A DNA stretch of 64,000 nucleotides from positions 434,001-498,000 of the forward strand of contig OZ004588.1 in the NCBI GenBank assembly GCA_963924555.1, read 5' to 3'. Numbering within the stretch: position 1 is the first letter of the stretch; each line of letters opens with the position of its first letter. Shown here one piece after another: positions 31,093 through 43,176 of the stretch. The notes beneath the pieces are model-generated. The model ran no database searches and was not told the DNA's origin. It saw only the letters and a list, made by a program, of their open reading frames with translations. Source of the DNA: Crambe crambe (lineage: Eukaryota > Porifera > Demospongiae > Poecilosclerida > Crambeidae). The position numbers and the translations under genes are program-made.

Positions 31093-33245
31093 ATGAAGAG
31101 TTATTTCCTTCTTCTCTCTGCATTAAGCTGCTGCTACTCCTCAGGTAAAAACAGCTCTAAAAGGTGCAATGCAGCTAGCTATATTTCTCAGGAGTATGCA
31201 TAGTAATGGGAACTAAAGAATTTCTAACATTCACCATTCTGTTGTCCCGTTATGATTAGTGTTTGTCCAAGCACAAAATGGGATCAGCATCAGCAGTTTT
31301 CCTAGTCCTCTGTACTTCAAGACGGGGGACAGTTTATCCATCATTTGTGAGTATACCGGAAATCTGGTCTTCCAGCATTGGCTCCATCCCACTGATGGGA
31401 TAATAGCAGCCTCACAGGGACGCAAGGCCATACAGGTCTTTGATACTATCATCTTCCTCATTATTATTGATGCTCAGGAGAGTGATGGAGGAGACTATAG
31501 ATGTGTCTTCAGTAAGTCCATGAAATGTTAATTCATTAATTGCTAGAAGAAAAAATAGTTATAGAGTTAACTAATTCTTAGTCAGCTATCTATTATTACT
31601 GCAATGACTAGAGCAAGGTGATGCTACAAATGAGAGTCTTCCTCTGTCTGCTTTCTACCGGGTCCCTATAATACTTCATTCTCCTGCCTCCTCCAACAGC
31701 ACAGTGACTGAGGGAGAGGATCTCAGCCTTGCTTGCGGTGCTTCCAACTTCTCTTCTCGCCGGTGGGTGAAGGTTTCTGACCCACAGATACCAGTTGAAG
31801 TGGTGGCCAACAGTTCAGATGGACGGATAGTGATCACTCATGACTTTCAGCTGCAGTTCAGGGAGATCCAATTAGAGGACAAGGCCATCTATAGGTGTGA
31901 ACTCAGAAATGATATTGGACGGACACAGATTGAAGTTAATGTACAAGTCATAGGTGACCTAACTATGTTAAACTATTTTCCAATGCTTACATAATGTGAC
32001 ATGTGATTAGATGCAGCTAATGAAGGGTGTGAACTCAATAGAAACAAATGTGACTCTAATGCTTCATGCACTAATACAACTGGGAGCTTCACCTGTACCT
32101 GTAACCAAGGATACAGTGGAGATGGAGTCACTTGTGCCGGTAAATGCAGCTAGCTACAAGGGGAGGCTCTCTTCCATGCAAAAAAAGAAAATATACATTT
32201 ATGCATAATATCATGTCACTCATCAATCATCAACTGGACCCATAGAACAACTGCCAACTCACATGGAGCACCTGGAACAATAGCAACTGTAACAGCTGGA
32301 ACATGTCAGTTGTCCATGCATTACATGCATTTTATACAGTTGTTACAAATGTCTGGTTCCAACATTAGCTTTAGATGTACCTAATAATGACATATCTATA
32401 AAAGTACTAGCCATGCTGCAGATGATTAGGGTGCTCCCTATTAATAACAACAGGCATATATACATCACTAAGTTCAACTGCATGTGGCTAGCTAACTACA
32501 TAACCAACTAATCTCTGAGTCTCTATTAATACAACTGTATTGAGCTTCCCAATTATGAACATGTTGGTCCCATGCATGTTCTTATAGATATTGATGAATG
32601 TGTGGCTCTTACTGACAACTGTGACCATAGCGCTGAGTGTACCAACACTCCTGGAAGCTTCACCTGTACATGTAACCAAGGATACAGTGGAGATGGAGTC
32701 ACTTGTGATGGTATGAATTCTTATGCATATTTTAAACTCACCATGATCAAAAGTGAGATCATATTTATAGATATTAATGAATGTGTTTTTGAAAATTGTG
32801 GCTCTAACTCAACTTGTACCAACACTCCCGGGAGCTTCACCTGTACCTGTGATCAAGGATACAGTGGAGATGGGAAAGTCTGTTTGGGTGAGAGGGAATG
32901 ATATCTTGCATCGAACATGTGCCCTAGCTCCTGAAAATATAGATATTGATGAATGTGAGACTGATGGTGATGAATGTGATCCCAATGCTTCATGTATGAA
33001 CACTCCTGGGAGCTTCACCTGTGTGTGTAACCAAGCATACAGTGGAGATGGGCTAAACTGCAATGGTAAGATATGTTGTATTACAAGCAAGCAAGAGAAT
33101 TACTTCATCCAAAAAAATTCAGACATTGATGAGTGTGTGGTTGGTTCTCACAACTGTGACCCTAATGCTAGATGTACAAATATTCCTGGGAGTTTCACCT
33201 GTGCCTGTAACCAAGGATACAGTGGAGATGGATTCACTTGTGAAG
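31093..33245 (+). CDS. Gene C 5' part: signal peptide, two Ig, five cbEGF
   Basis: [17 protein letters not shown], then Ig exons 31260-31511 and 31612-31953, and EGF exons 32017-32139, 32588-32710, 32771-32887, 32943-33065, 33123-33245. EGFs 2, 4 and 5 have canonical DIDEC starts and EGF 3 DINEC. Intron 1 matches gene D (aaagaatttctaacatt) better than gene B. Confidence 0.9.
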
Positions 33246-36200
33246 GTAGGGTATAATTACATCATCACCATTTCATCAACCAATTAGAAGTATTGGTGCT
33301 AAGCTAGCCACAGACTATCAGTTGGGTATTCCCTGTCTCAGTGGTCCCAAACCACCTAGCAGATTGCAGTGATGATTGATCTAGCAACACACGAAACCTA
33401 GAACAGTAAACCAAAATTTATATACGTAGCCTGCTTTGGAGTTGGGCTATTTGAAAGGAGCTAAGGAGGCTATGTAAATTTTAGTTTTAGTATTCTGAAT
33501 TACATGTTGCAAGATCACTGCAATCTGCTGTAAACATCTCTTTCAGAAGTGTGAAGCAGGGTAAATTTGTAGGAAATATGTGGCTGTTGATTATGTTACC
33601 ACATGAGGGGAAGGAAGAAAAGTGTCTGGATTTGACCTCATCAAATTAAAGTTGCTGATAACTACATAGAATTGAATCAGACAACTATTTTTATTTGTAC
33701 TCAAAAGCTGTCATCTGAGATGCATGATTTACAAAAAAAGTCATAATTCTTATGCTGCTATAACAGAAATGTACATATACAGTAGTGACTAGGTCTATGA
33801 CACATCTGTTCTTAGAAAGTGTTCAAGGTCAACATGTATGATGAGTTTAATGATAAGTTTAATTTAATTCTTCCATGGTAGCTAGCTATCCCTAGCTTGA
33901 TTATTATTCTTATCCTGTACTTAAGGCTTAAATGTCTCCATCACCATCTCCTACACACCTCCTGATCAGTACCCTGACTACTCCCCTCCTAACTATCGTG
34001 CTGCCTCCTCAGTCACTCTGACCTGTGTGGCTTCGGGAACCAATGGCTCCGTCTCTTATAGCTGGTCCTCCACATGCAATGGCTGCTTTACTTCTAGTTC
34101 CTCATCCAGTGTTGTCTCTGAAACCCTGTTGAAGTCTCGTGATGCTGGAGTGCATACTTGCACAGTCACAGATAGTCAGGGGACTAAAGGCAGTGCCTCC
34201 ATACAGATGAACATTGTTGGTAAGGTGTGGTACAATAGAGGTAGCTAGTTATCATAATATAGATAGCTGCAGCTATTTCATTTCTGGAATCATGTTTTCA
34301 GGCATTGGCATACACCTGGTTAAGTACCACACTGCACTGAGAGATGGACCCAACCCTAATAACACATTTGCAACAGTTGACACAACCTACAGTCAGAAGA
34401 GATACCAACGACTCGACTTCTACTGTTGCTCAAACTCCAATTCGTCAAATTTTGGATTTTTGAAAACACCTTCTGGGGTTGTGCATTATGACAGCTTCCA
34501 GGATTTCCAACTTATTAAACACACCTCCAACAGTGAGTATGCTGGTTGTATGCAAGTGGTTATCAGTACATCTCAGTCAACCAACAACACCTTACCGGAG
34601 TCTGGTGTCTACACCTGCCAACTGCTGGACAATACGGGAAAAGCCCGGGAAGCAATGATAGCTTTATACCCTCAAGATTATAATGGTATGGTATGAAAAA
34701 ATGACAAAGTACAAATATATGATACCATATTACTTTGTAAGGAAATTTTGGTGATTAATAGAACATACTTTTAAAACATTTTCGAGACCATAAATTTTTA
34801 TCATAGCTACTGACTATTGAAATAGCTAATAGCCCCCAAATCACATACACACCTTTCAAAATGTATCTTTGTGCCTCTTGTTACAGTTTTGCCAACTGTC
34901 TATATTCTCCGCACTGGTTCACTTGCTATTTCCTGCTTCTCCAGTGGAATACCTCCAACAAACATCAGTTGGTATCGTAATGGCAAAAGGATCAGTGCCA
35001 ATGGAGGTACGATCAGGCTGAGTCAGCAGGTGACCGATTATGGACGGTCATTGTACAATAACACTATCTTCATTGGTGGTGATGAAGTGGTGGGATCTTT
35101 CCACTGTCAAATATCAGACCACTTTGGAAGAAGGAACAGTTCACATGTCTCAATTCAAGGTATGTTACTTTGACCACTATTAATGATGAAAATGCTCACC
35201 ATAATTAAGGAAATGTCCATTCGTTTCTTTGTTCGGGTGTTTGTTCAAAATTTTGTTTGTATTTTTGTTGTTTGTGTGTATTTCTGTCCTTTTGTGTCTT
35301 ATTAGGAGCACAAATCACAACTACTAGCAATTATTCAAATTTGATGATTGGAAGGAGCTTTTCTCTCAGTTGCTATAGTGATCTTAAAGTCTCGTCCATA
35401 GAGTTGTTTTATGGGAACAGAAGTGTTCTTCGATCATTTCGAAACAGACAAATCACTTTCCGGCATTTTCTTGTGTCAACTGATGATGAAGGAGTGTTAT
35501 ATCGTTGCTTAGTGACCAGCCGAACAGATTCAGTCATTCTAGAGAAAAATATAACTCTCTCTGTAGAAGCTAGTAAGTGATATTATCCCAATGTAGAAAT
35601 GAATAAGTGTGGCCCAGCTGACACAGAAGAGTGGAGTGTAGCTGCCATGGGTGTGAAACCTCATGAAAATGCTACATCAAATATCTGTTTAGGCTTTACT
35701 GCTACTTCTACATAACTGTATTTCTTCCCACTAGTTTCACATCGTTGGGGAAGTGTTTCCATCACCACACGCTCTGCAAGCAATGTCCTCACTTTAGTGT
35801 GCACTGTGAGGCCCATCACTGGAATGAGGCTCATTCCTTCTATAGAGTGGGTGGGGCCTAATGGGACAGTGGTGGAGAGTGATGAGAATAGGACTGTGGG
35901 TGAGCTGACAACCCGAGGGATAGTACACACCCTTCCCCTCTCCTTTGACACCTTTGACCCCAGCTATGGAGGGAGGTACACATGCAGGGCAGCTGTCTCA
36001 GTCCCATGGATGGATGTACAGCCACCAACCATCTCTTCTTCGTATGACTTACCAGTTACAGGTGAGGAGTAGTTTGAGAGTCACAAATGTTGAATGAACA
36101 CATGATAATTATTACAGATTTGAATGTATCAATATCCATCTCCTACACACCTCCTGATCAGTACCCTGACTACTCCCCTCCCAACTATCGTGCTGCCTCA

Positions 36201-39200
36201 ACAGTCACTCTGACCTGTGTGGTCTCTGGTGCTGTTGGCTCTGTCTCTTATCGCTGGTCCTCCACCTGCAGAAGCTGTTTTGCTTCTAGTTCCTCCTCCA
36301 GTTCAATATCAGAAAGCATGTTGAGGTCTCGTGATGCTGGAATGCACACTTGCACAGTCACTGATGGCATTGGGAACAGAAAAAATGCCTCCATACAGAT
36401 GAACATTGTCGGTATGTTGAAATACGTAGTTAGAATTGGAATGTACTTCAATCAATTACATTTTATAGGTATTGGAATTCACTTAATCACTTACAACTCT
36501 GCATTTACCAATGGATCCAATCCTAACAACTCCTATGCCACAGTAATTGAAAGATACTCAAGTCTGTCACTTACAAGACTCGATCTTTACTGCTGCTCCA
36601 ACTCCACTGTATCCAATGTCGGTTCCTTCCTTGCCCCCGGAGGACAAAGTTTCAGACATACTATATCTAGATTTAGCAGCACTAACAGTTATGCAGGCTG
36701 CATCAGAGTCTCCATAAGCACCTCTAGGTACCGATCTTTCTCCCTCAGTCCAATTGGAATACACACATGCCGAATTCCAGACAGCAGTGGAAGAAACCAA
36801 ACGGCAATGCTGGGACTCTATAACAATTACAGAGGTGGCTACAATAGATGAGGCATAGCTAATAATAATAGTGTATACTGTGTGTAGCTAGTATAGTCCC
36901 ATTCCATCCAACAAAAGAGCATTGGGTATCAAGTTAATATACTGTACTGTATGGCACTTAATTTTCAAGGAGTGTCAAAACACACAGATTTAATGATAGG
37001 GGAATTAATTTTAATAGTTAGGAAAGAAATGTATAATTATAATATAAACTTCTAGTTTCAAATAGTCGTGAGTTGAGGCTGATTGGCTCCTCTAATCGTG
37101 GTCGTCTGGAGATTTACTACAATGGAGTGTGGGGCACAGTGTGTGATGATAGTTTCGGCTCCACTGAGGCCACCGTTGCTTGCAGACAACTTGGTTATTC
37201 AGGATACAGTAGATATGGAAATGTTGGAACCTTAGGGTAGGAATACAACTTTAGTGCAGAGCCTCCAACCATACTGATCCATTAGTATTTAGTATACTAT
37301 ACGCATTTGCATAACTTATAAAATGCATGATGAAATACTGAAAATGGGAGCACTTTAATTATTCTACTGAGGTTGGAGGCACTGATAGTGCATAAACACT
37401 GGAACCTTAGGGTAGGGATACAACTTTAGTGCATGAGAGCCTCCAACCATACTGATCCATTAGTATTTTTACTGAAAATTTGACTGAAAATACAGAAGAA
37501 TTTTCTAGCTATACACATTTGCATTACTTATATAATACTACTGAGAATGGGAGCACTTTATCCTATTGGAAGTTCATAAATTGGAGTGCATAGCTAAGCA
37601 CTGCATAATGAATGAGGTGACTGAGGTCTTTCTTTGTCACACATGCAGCTATAGTCCAGGAACAGGGAGAATTTGGCTGGATGATGTTGATTGCTCTAGT
37701 TCTAACACTCAACTATCAGCATGCAGGCATCGTGGATGGGGTAGGCATAATTGTGGCCACAGTGAAGATGTTGCTGTGGAATGTTCCGGTGGCACTAGTG
37801 CTATCACTACTAACAGTGAGTACATTGCATGCAGCTAATATAACTGACTCTAATTGATTGGTAAATGAGAGGGCAAGAAGTCATTTAGTATTGCATTTTC
37901 TTATAAATGAAACCCTGACACTTTACTTATACCATACTCAGCATCTTAGAGATATTATAAAGCCATTCAAAAATAAACTGTCTAGCAGGTTATTCTCAAG
38001 GGGGGCTAAAATCAATAAAAAAATTACCCTGTAATTTTGCTAGCCATTTTAGATCATAGAACTAGAGGCTATTATGACTACTGCTTTTTTATTAAATTTA
38101 TTTTTTATTTTCTTATAATATGTATAGTAACTATCAGTCACGTACTCTCACCTCTCTCCCTCACCGTCACCTGCCAATCAACTAGCAGTCCTCCAACTTT
38201 CATCACGTGGTACAGGAATGGGCAGAGCATTGACATTGATGGAAACAACTATAAACAAACCAAACAAGTGACGAATCCTCACACATCACACTACAACAAT
38301 ACACTGCTGATCAGTGGTGTTCCTCTGAGGGATATGATTGGACGATATTATTGCCGCATATCTCTTGATAGAACAAGTAGGAGGAGTGGTTCATCTAGAG
38401 CTATCTCTGTTCAAGGTGAGAGTGCTACAGGGATGGGTGTAGTCATAGCAACATACAATTACTTTGAACTTTAGCACTACAAATTGAAACTACGAGAAGC
38501 ACTTCAAATCTGTTGATTGGCAGTCGACTTGGACTCAATTGTTCGAATGTCATTGAGGTGGAGTATTTGGAGTGGTATCGTGCCAGTTCAAACCTCACTA
38601 GGTCGTATGAAAGTTTTGCCTCCATCACTCATTTTGTGTCGACCGATGATCAAAATGTGCAGTTTAGGTGTTTGGGAATGACCCCAGGAGGCCATATTGT
38701 GGATAATAACATAACACTCTCTGTCAGAGGTAAATGTTTCAGCTAGTAACATACATGCATGCCAGTCTTGCAGGGTTTTGTCTGGGAATTGACATTGGAA
38801 AAAAGTGGTAATTCACACAGGTGTGGGCGAGGTAGAAGGGGCAGAGATAAGAACTATTTGCAGTGTTCTGGATGGAAAATTAGACTTATAGAGGGGATAT
38901 TCAAAGGTGTTCTTGATTTATTACGTATATAGTACCGGATGCTTGGGGTGCTTCAGTCATCAATGCTAACTCAACGGGAGGTGCTCGGAATGGATCAGGA
39001 TATACCTTGCTGTGTAACTTGAACGTCATTGCTGGCATGACACTCCCCCCTACCATGGAGTGGGTGGGGCCTGATGGGACTGTGGTGAGGAGTGATGGTA
39101 ACAGGACTGTAGTAGGCATGGTGAGGACACAAGGGACCGTCTCCACCATCTCACTCTCCTTCAACCCCGTCCTCATCACTGATGCAGGGACGTACATTTG

Positions 39201-42200
39201 CAGGGCAGCTGTCACTCTCCCACAGTCTTTTTACCAACCGAGGAATCTAACAACTTCATTTGATATGCCTGTAGCAAGTGAGCACATAGATAATAAGTCA
39301 TGTGACATCATGTGACATGCTTTAATTGACAGGTTCTAGAGAGAGTCTTGAGGTTTCCATAGTAGCAGAGTCACTTCCATCTTCCTCCCCTTTGTACTAT
39401 GTGGGGATTCCTCTCACTCTCACTTGTGCAGCTCAAGGAGGTTCATCTTCTTCAAGTGTCCAATACAAGTGGACCTCCTCCTGCACTGGAAACTGCTTCC
39501 TCAAGGAAAGAGATGTAAATTCAAAAAATATTTCCACCAATTCTCTCCAGCTGAGTGACAGTGGTGTGTACACCTGCACCGTCTGTGATGACAGATCAGA
39601 CTGTGAAAACTCCACCATTGCCATCACTGTATCAGTCATTGGTAAGAAAAATCAATGTGAGAGACTGTTACACACTGCTTTGACTGTGAGCAATCTATAT
39701 GCTTAGCTAGCTGGCTACTGTCAGACATTATGGTGACTGATAAATATGAACTGTAATAGACATAAAGGTGTCGATATCCATCTCCTACACACCTCCTGAT
39801 CAGTACCCTGACTACTCCCCTCCCAACTATCGTGCTGCCTCTTCAGTCCATCTGACCTGTGTGGTCTCTGGTGCTGCTGGCTCTGTGGCTTACCGCTGGT
39901 CCTCCACCTGTAGAGGGTGTTTTGCCTCCAAGTCTTCTTCCAGTGTTGTCTCTGAGAACCTGCTGAGGTCTCGTGATGCTGGAGTGCATACTTGCACAGT
40001 CACAGACAGTCTAGGAAATAAAGCCAATGCCTCCACACGGATGAACATTCATGGTATGCTGAAATAAGCCATTGATTTCGATATCTGTACAGGGTAACCA
40101 TGGTAGCTGCTTTATGTATCTTAGACTCCATCTAGCATCATTATGCTTTGATTGTTTCTTGTTGTTTTACAGGCATTGGAATTTATGTATTTCGTTACAA
40201 GACTGGACATGCTCTGGGACCCAACCCCAACAACACTTTTGCTGTGGTTGACACTGGCAGCAGTAACTATAACAACCAAAGACTAGGATTCTACTGTTGC
40301 TCCGGTTCTATTTCATCCTCCATTGGTTCTTTTATACGACCCTCAGGGGATGTGATCTTAAACAATAGGGACTTTGAAGTGTTCAGATACGGCAATGGAA
40401 GTGCTTTTGCAGGTTGTATGAGAGTCACCATTAACAGACCATGGTTCAAATCCTACAGTTTTTCTGAGAATGGAGTGTACAGGTGCAGACTGCCAGATAG
40501 TAGAGGTAGACTTCGTGAGGCAATGATCGGACTCTATAACAACAGGCCTAGAGGTATAGTATTTGGCAGGTCTAGATGTGAGGCCTAGGGGCCTAGGGTA
40601 TTAGTGGTAGGCAGGCATAGAGGTATTAGTACCTACGTAACTAATCATGCTATTGCAAGCTAAATTGAAATTTGAAAATCTTATCCCATTAAGTCTTTCA
40701 CTCTCACTCAATGATTCCTATTAATGCTAACAGGTTATATCAGTCGATTTAATCGTGTCCGATCAACAGAAGGTCTGACTCTCACATGTGCTTCTTACAG
40801 TGAAGTTCCAACTGGAATTATCTTCTACAAAAACAATACAAGGATCAGTGTTGATGGATTCATATACAGTGTGTCCCAGAGAGTAACAAACTTCGCCACC
40901 ACCTCTTATGAAACAACATTGTTGATCAGAGGTGACCCAGTAAGAGATATAATTGGGAGATATTCTTGTGGCTTAACTGGAGGACGCAGAAATCATATTA
41001 CAATTCAAGGTAAGTTATAACTATAATAATGAACACATGCATCAAGTAGAATGGTCCCCTGTTCAATGAAATAATTGAAAATCTGTATTTGTATTTTCAA
41101 TTGGGATGTAACAATATTCACAGCAAAAAGCCTATGAATTTTATTCATTCAAATAATTGAGGTGTTTGGGTTTCTGGGTCTAGTGATGTTGTACTAGATG
41201 TTCTTCATCAGATTTTCTCTTTCTTCTTCTTCTTCTCCTTCCTCCTTCCTTTTCAATTGTGCTTACAGGACTACAGGTTCGTACCTCCAGAAGAGTGCAG
41301 CGGTCATGGAGAGGAAGCTACCTGCAAAGCGTAAGCACAGCTAATCTTGAGATCGGCTGGCAAATTGAACTCACCTGCTCCAGTGACTTGGATATCACAA
41401 GCGTGGACTGGTATCAGGGGTTTAATAGGATACAGAGGTCGTATTCAAGCCAATCTACTCTCGTCCGTCAATCAATAACAACAGATGACCATGGCTCAGT
41501 CTACAGATGCTTTGTAAGAAGTCCATATGCAATTCAGCACAAGAATATAAGACTCTCTGTCAGAGGTATGTTTGTAAATGTAGAATATGGAGTATTCTAT
41601 TCAGCGGAATCTCTAGAGATTATCCTATGCCATGTTAATGTAGGTGCATGTATTAGCTATGATAATGATCTGTTTTGTTGTTGTTGTTTTTTTGGTGGTG
41701 CCCACTTTCTACTGGGCACTATGATTCTGTTCTTATTGTTTTATGTGTGTTCATGCAGTTCCCTCCAGTTGGGGCTCAATTAGTCGTTCACAGAGAGGAA
41801 ATGCTCTTCATGGTGAACAGTTCACAATCCAATGTACTGTAAATGCCTACAGTGGAATCAGACTCCACCCACTGATGGAGTGGGTGGGGCCTGATGGAAG
41901 TGTGGTGGAAAGTGAGGAGAACAGGACTATGGTGGAATTAAGAAAAAGTGGTCTTCATAGGTATACCCTGTCTCTCTCTTTCAATCCGGCCCTCTCTTCT
42001 GATGGAGGGAGGTACACATGCAGGGCTAACCTTTCAGTTCCTTGGATGGATGTCCAACCACGACTGCTACAAAGTTCCTACGATTTGACTGTTAACAGTG
42101 AGTGAAAACTTGCATGTGGGGTGCTATTGGGAGATGGCAATAGCTACAGAGTGATCTGGTTAGACAGGTCTGAATAGTCATGATAACCACAGTTATCATA

Positions 42201-42779
42201 TTCTCTTTAGCTCGAGCTTCGTTTCAACTGAGAGTGTACCCGGTACCACAGTGCACCAACTCTTATGTAAGTCTATCTTATAGCTACTTATCTCCATAGA
42301 AACGATGTAGCCTAATATATTTACCTTGTTACCACACTACCATATATGCAATCCCTTTGACTGCAGTACTGGATGTAGCTAGCAGTGACTGTAGTGATCC
42401 AATGCTGCATGTAGCTATAGATAGCTATGTAGCTCATGACTAACTATTGATGATTGACTGTGCTGTATAGGGACTGCGCTTGGATAGTGTTATCAGGAGC
42501 GAAGTGAGCCGTGTAGTGGCACAACGCTGCAGATGTAGCTTCAATAGCAATCAAATTGACAACGCAGAGTTGAGGTGCCAGATCTCCAAAAATTCAGTCA
42601 TCTTTCGTGCTGCTGTGAATGGACACAACAACATGAATGGAAGTCAGATAGTGGAGCATATTGAGAACTGGCGCACAACTCAGGGAAGTTTCGTTGATAA
42701 TGAAGGCTACCGCCTGAATCTTGACAAGGACTGTCCAGTTGCGATAAAGTCACTGCGTGATGAGGAAGAATGTACCTAA
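31093..42779 (+). CDS. Gene C: complete giant secreted Ig-EGF-SRCR protein (about 2318 aa)
   Basis: 28 exons: 31093-31144, 31260-31511, 31612-31953, 32017-32139, 32588-32710, 32771-32887, 32943-33065, 33123-33245, 33926-34219, 34302-34685, 34887-35159, 35306-35572, 35735-36061, 36118-36411, 36469-36834, 37056-37236, 37649-37815, 38128-38415, 38475-38729, 38933-39277, 39333-39641, 39760-40053, 40173-40553, 40734-41009, 41269-41565, 41759-42097, 42211-42266, 42471-42779. Domain order is the same as gene B: signal peptide, 2 Ig, 5 cbEGF, cassette 1, cassette 2 with SRCR, extra Ig, cassette 3, terminal module. All lengths agree with phase and I see no internal stop. Secreted by its signal peptide; no membrane anchor. 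The 3' flank is interrupted about 107 bases after the stop by an LTR element. Confidence 0.9.
33358..33529. mobile_element. 172-bp MITE in gene C intron
   Basis: Ends AGCAGATTGCAGTGAT and ATCACTGCAATCTGCT, 16 bp inverted. Absent from the matching introns of genes A and B. Target duplication not clear. Confidence 0.72.
33926..36061 (+). CDS. Gene C: Ig cassette 1
   Basis: A 33926-34219, B 34302-34685, C 34887-35159, D 35306-35572, E 35735-36061. The A exon must use the acceptor ttaag at 33921-33925, because the second AG of genes A and B is AA here (gcttaaatg). The D exon is one codon longer than in A and B. Confidence 0.88.
36118..39277 (+). CDS. Gene C: Ig cassette 2 with inserted SRCR
   Basis: A 36118-36411, B 36469-36834, SRCR 37056-37236 plus 37649-37815, C 38128-38415, D 38475-38729, E 38933-39277. 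Same order and phases as gene B. Confidence 0.88.
37056..37815 (+). CDS. Gene C: SRCR domain in two exons
   Basis: [55 protein letters not shown]: six Cys, group A type. The intron has a tandem copy of the first exon's end (ggaaccttagggtaggga, 37401-37418) with a second, truncated copy of the CCTCCAACC MITE, so a decoy donor exists. Confidence 0.9.
37257..37384. mobile_element. MITE with CAGAGCCTCCAACC ends in SRCR intron (gene C)
   Basis: Ortholog of the insertion at 18550 in gene B, so it predates the B/C split. A second copy lacking the right end follows from about 37436. Confidence 0.75.
39333..39641 (+). CDS. Gene C: extra A-like Ig
   Basis: 103 codons, starting after ttgacag as in gene A ([13 protein letters not shown]), with [10 protein letters not shown] loop and [14 protein letters not shown]. 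Confidence 0.88.
39760..42097 (+). CDS. Gene C: Ig cassette 3
   Basis: A 39760-40053, B 40173-40553, C 40734-41009, D 41269-41565, E 41759-42097. RGD at 40928-40936. Nearly identical to the same block of gene B; the start of the D exon ([15 protein letters not shown]) is the most changed part. Confidence 0.9.
42211..42779 (+). CDS. Gene C: terminal module and stop
   Basis: Exons 42211-42266 and 42471-42779, ending EEECT-stop. Same short variant ([11 protein letters not shown]) as gene B. Confidence 0.9.
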
Positions 42780-42885
42780 AGCAGCTATAATGAAGTTACT
42801 GAATAATATTTTAGAAAACGATACTGACTAGTAACTATGTGTAGGAACTAGATTATTATCTAGTTATATAATTATCCTGTTGCCT

Positions 42886-43151
42886 TGTGGTATATTCACA
42901 GCTACAGATTGCTCTAGCTACTGCACCCAAGTATATCAAATTGATAATTATTAAGAGAAGTAAAAGTATGCATACAGAACCGGTATATATATATGACAGC
43001 ACAACTCAGGGGCCCACGCCAGCTGGCCAATGATATAGAAAGTAACAGTTTACATAACATCTAGGTGACATACACAAAAAGGTCCAAAGTTCAACACTAA
43101 CATAGTAACACTATAAGAGTCAGAGTCCTTAATTAAAGTCACATTATTACA
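42886..43151 (-). repeat. LTR (3' LTR of the minus-strand element)
   Basis: 266 bp, starts TGTGGTATATTC and ends CATTATTACA on the plus strand. It lies 107 bases after the stop of gene C. Confidence 0.92.
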
Positions 43152-43176
43152 CTCCTCCCTCCTTAGATTGCAACCC

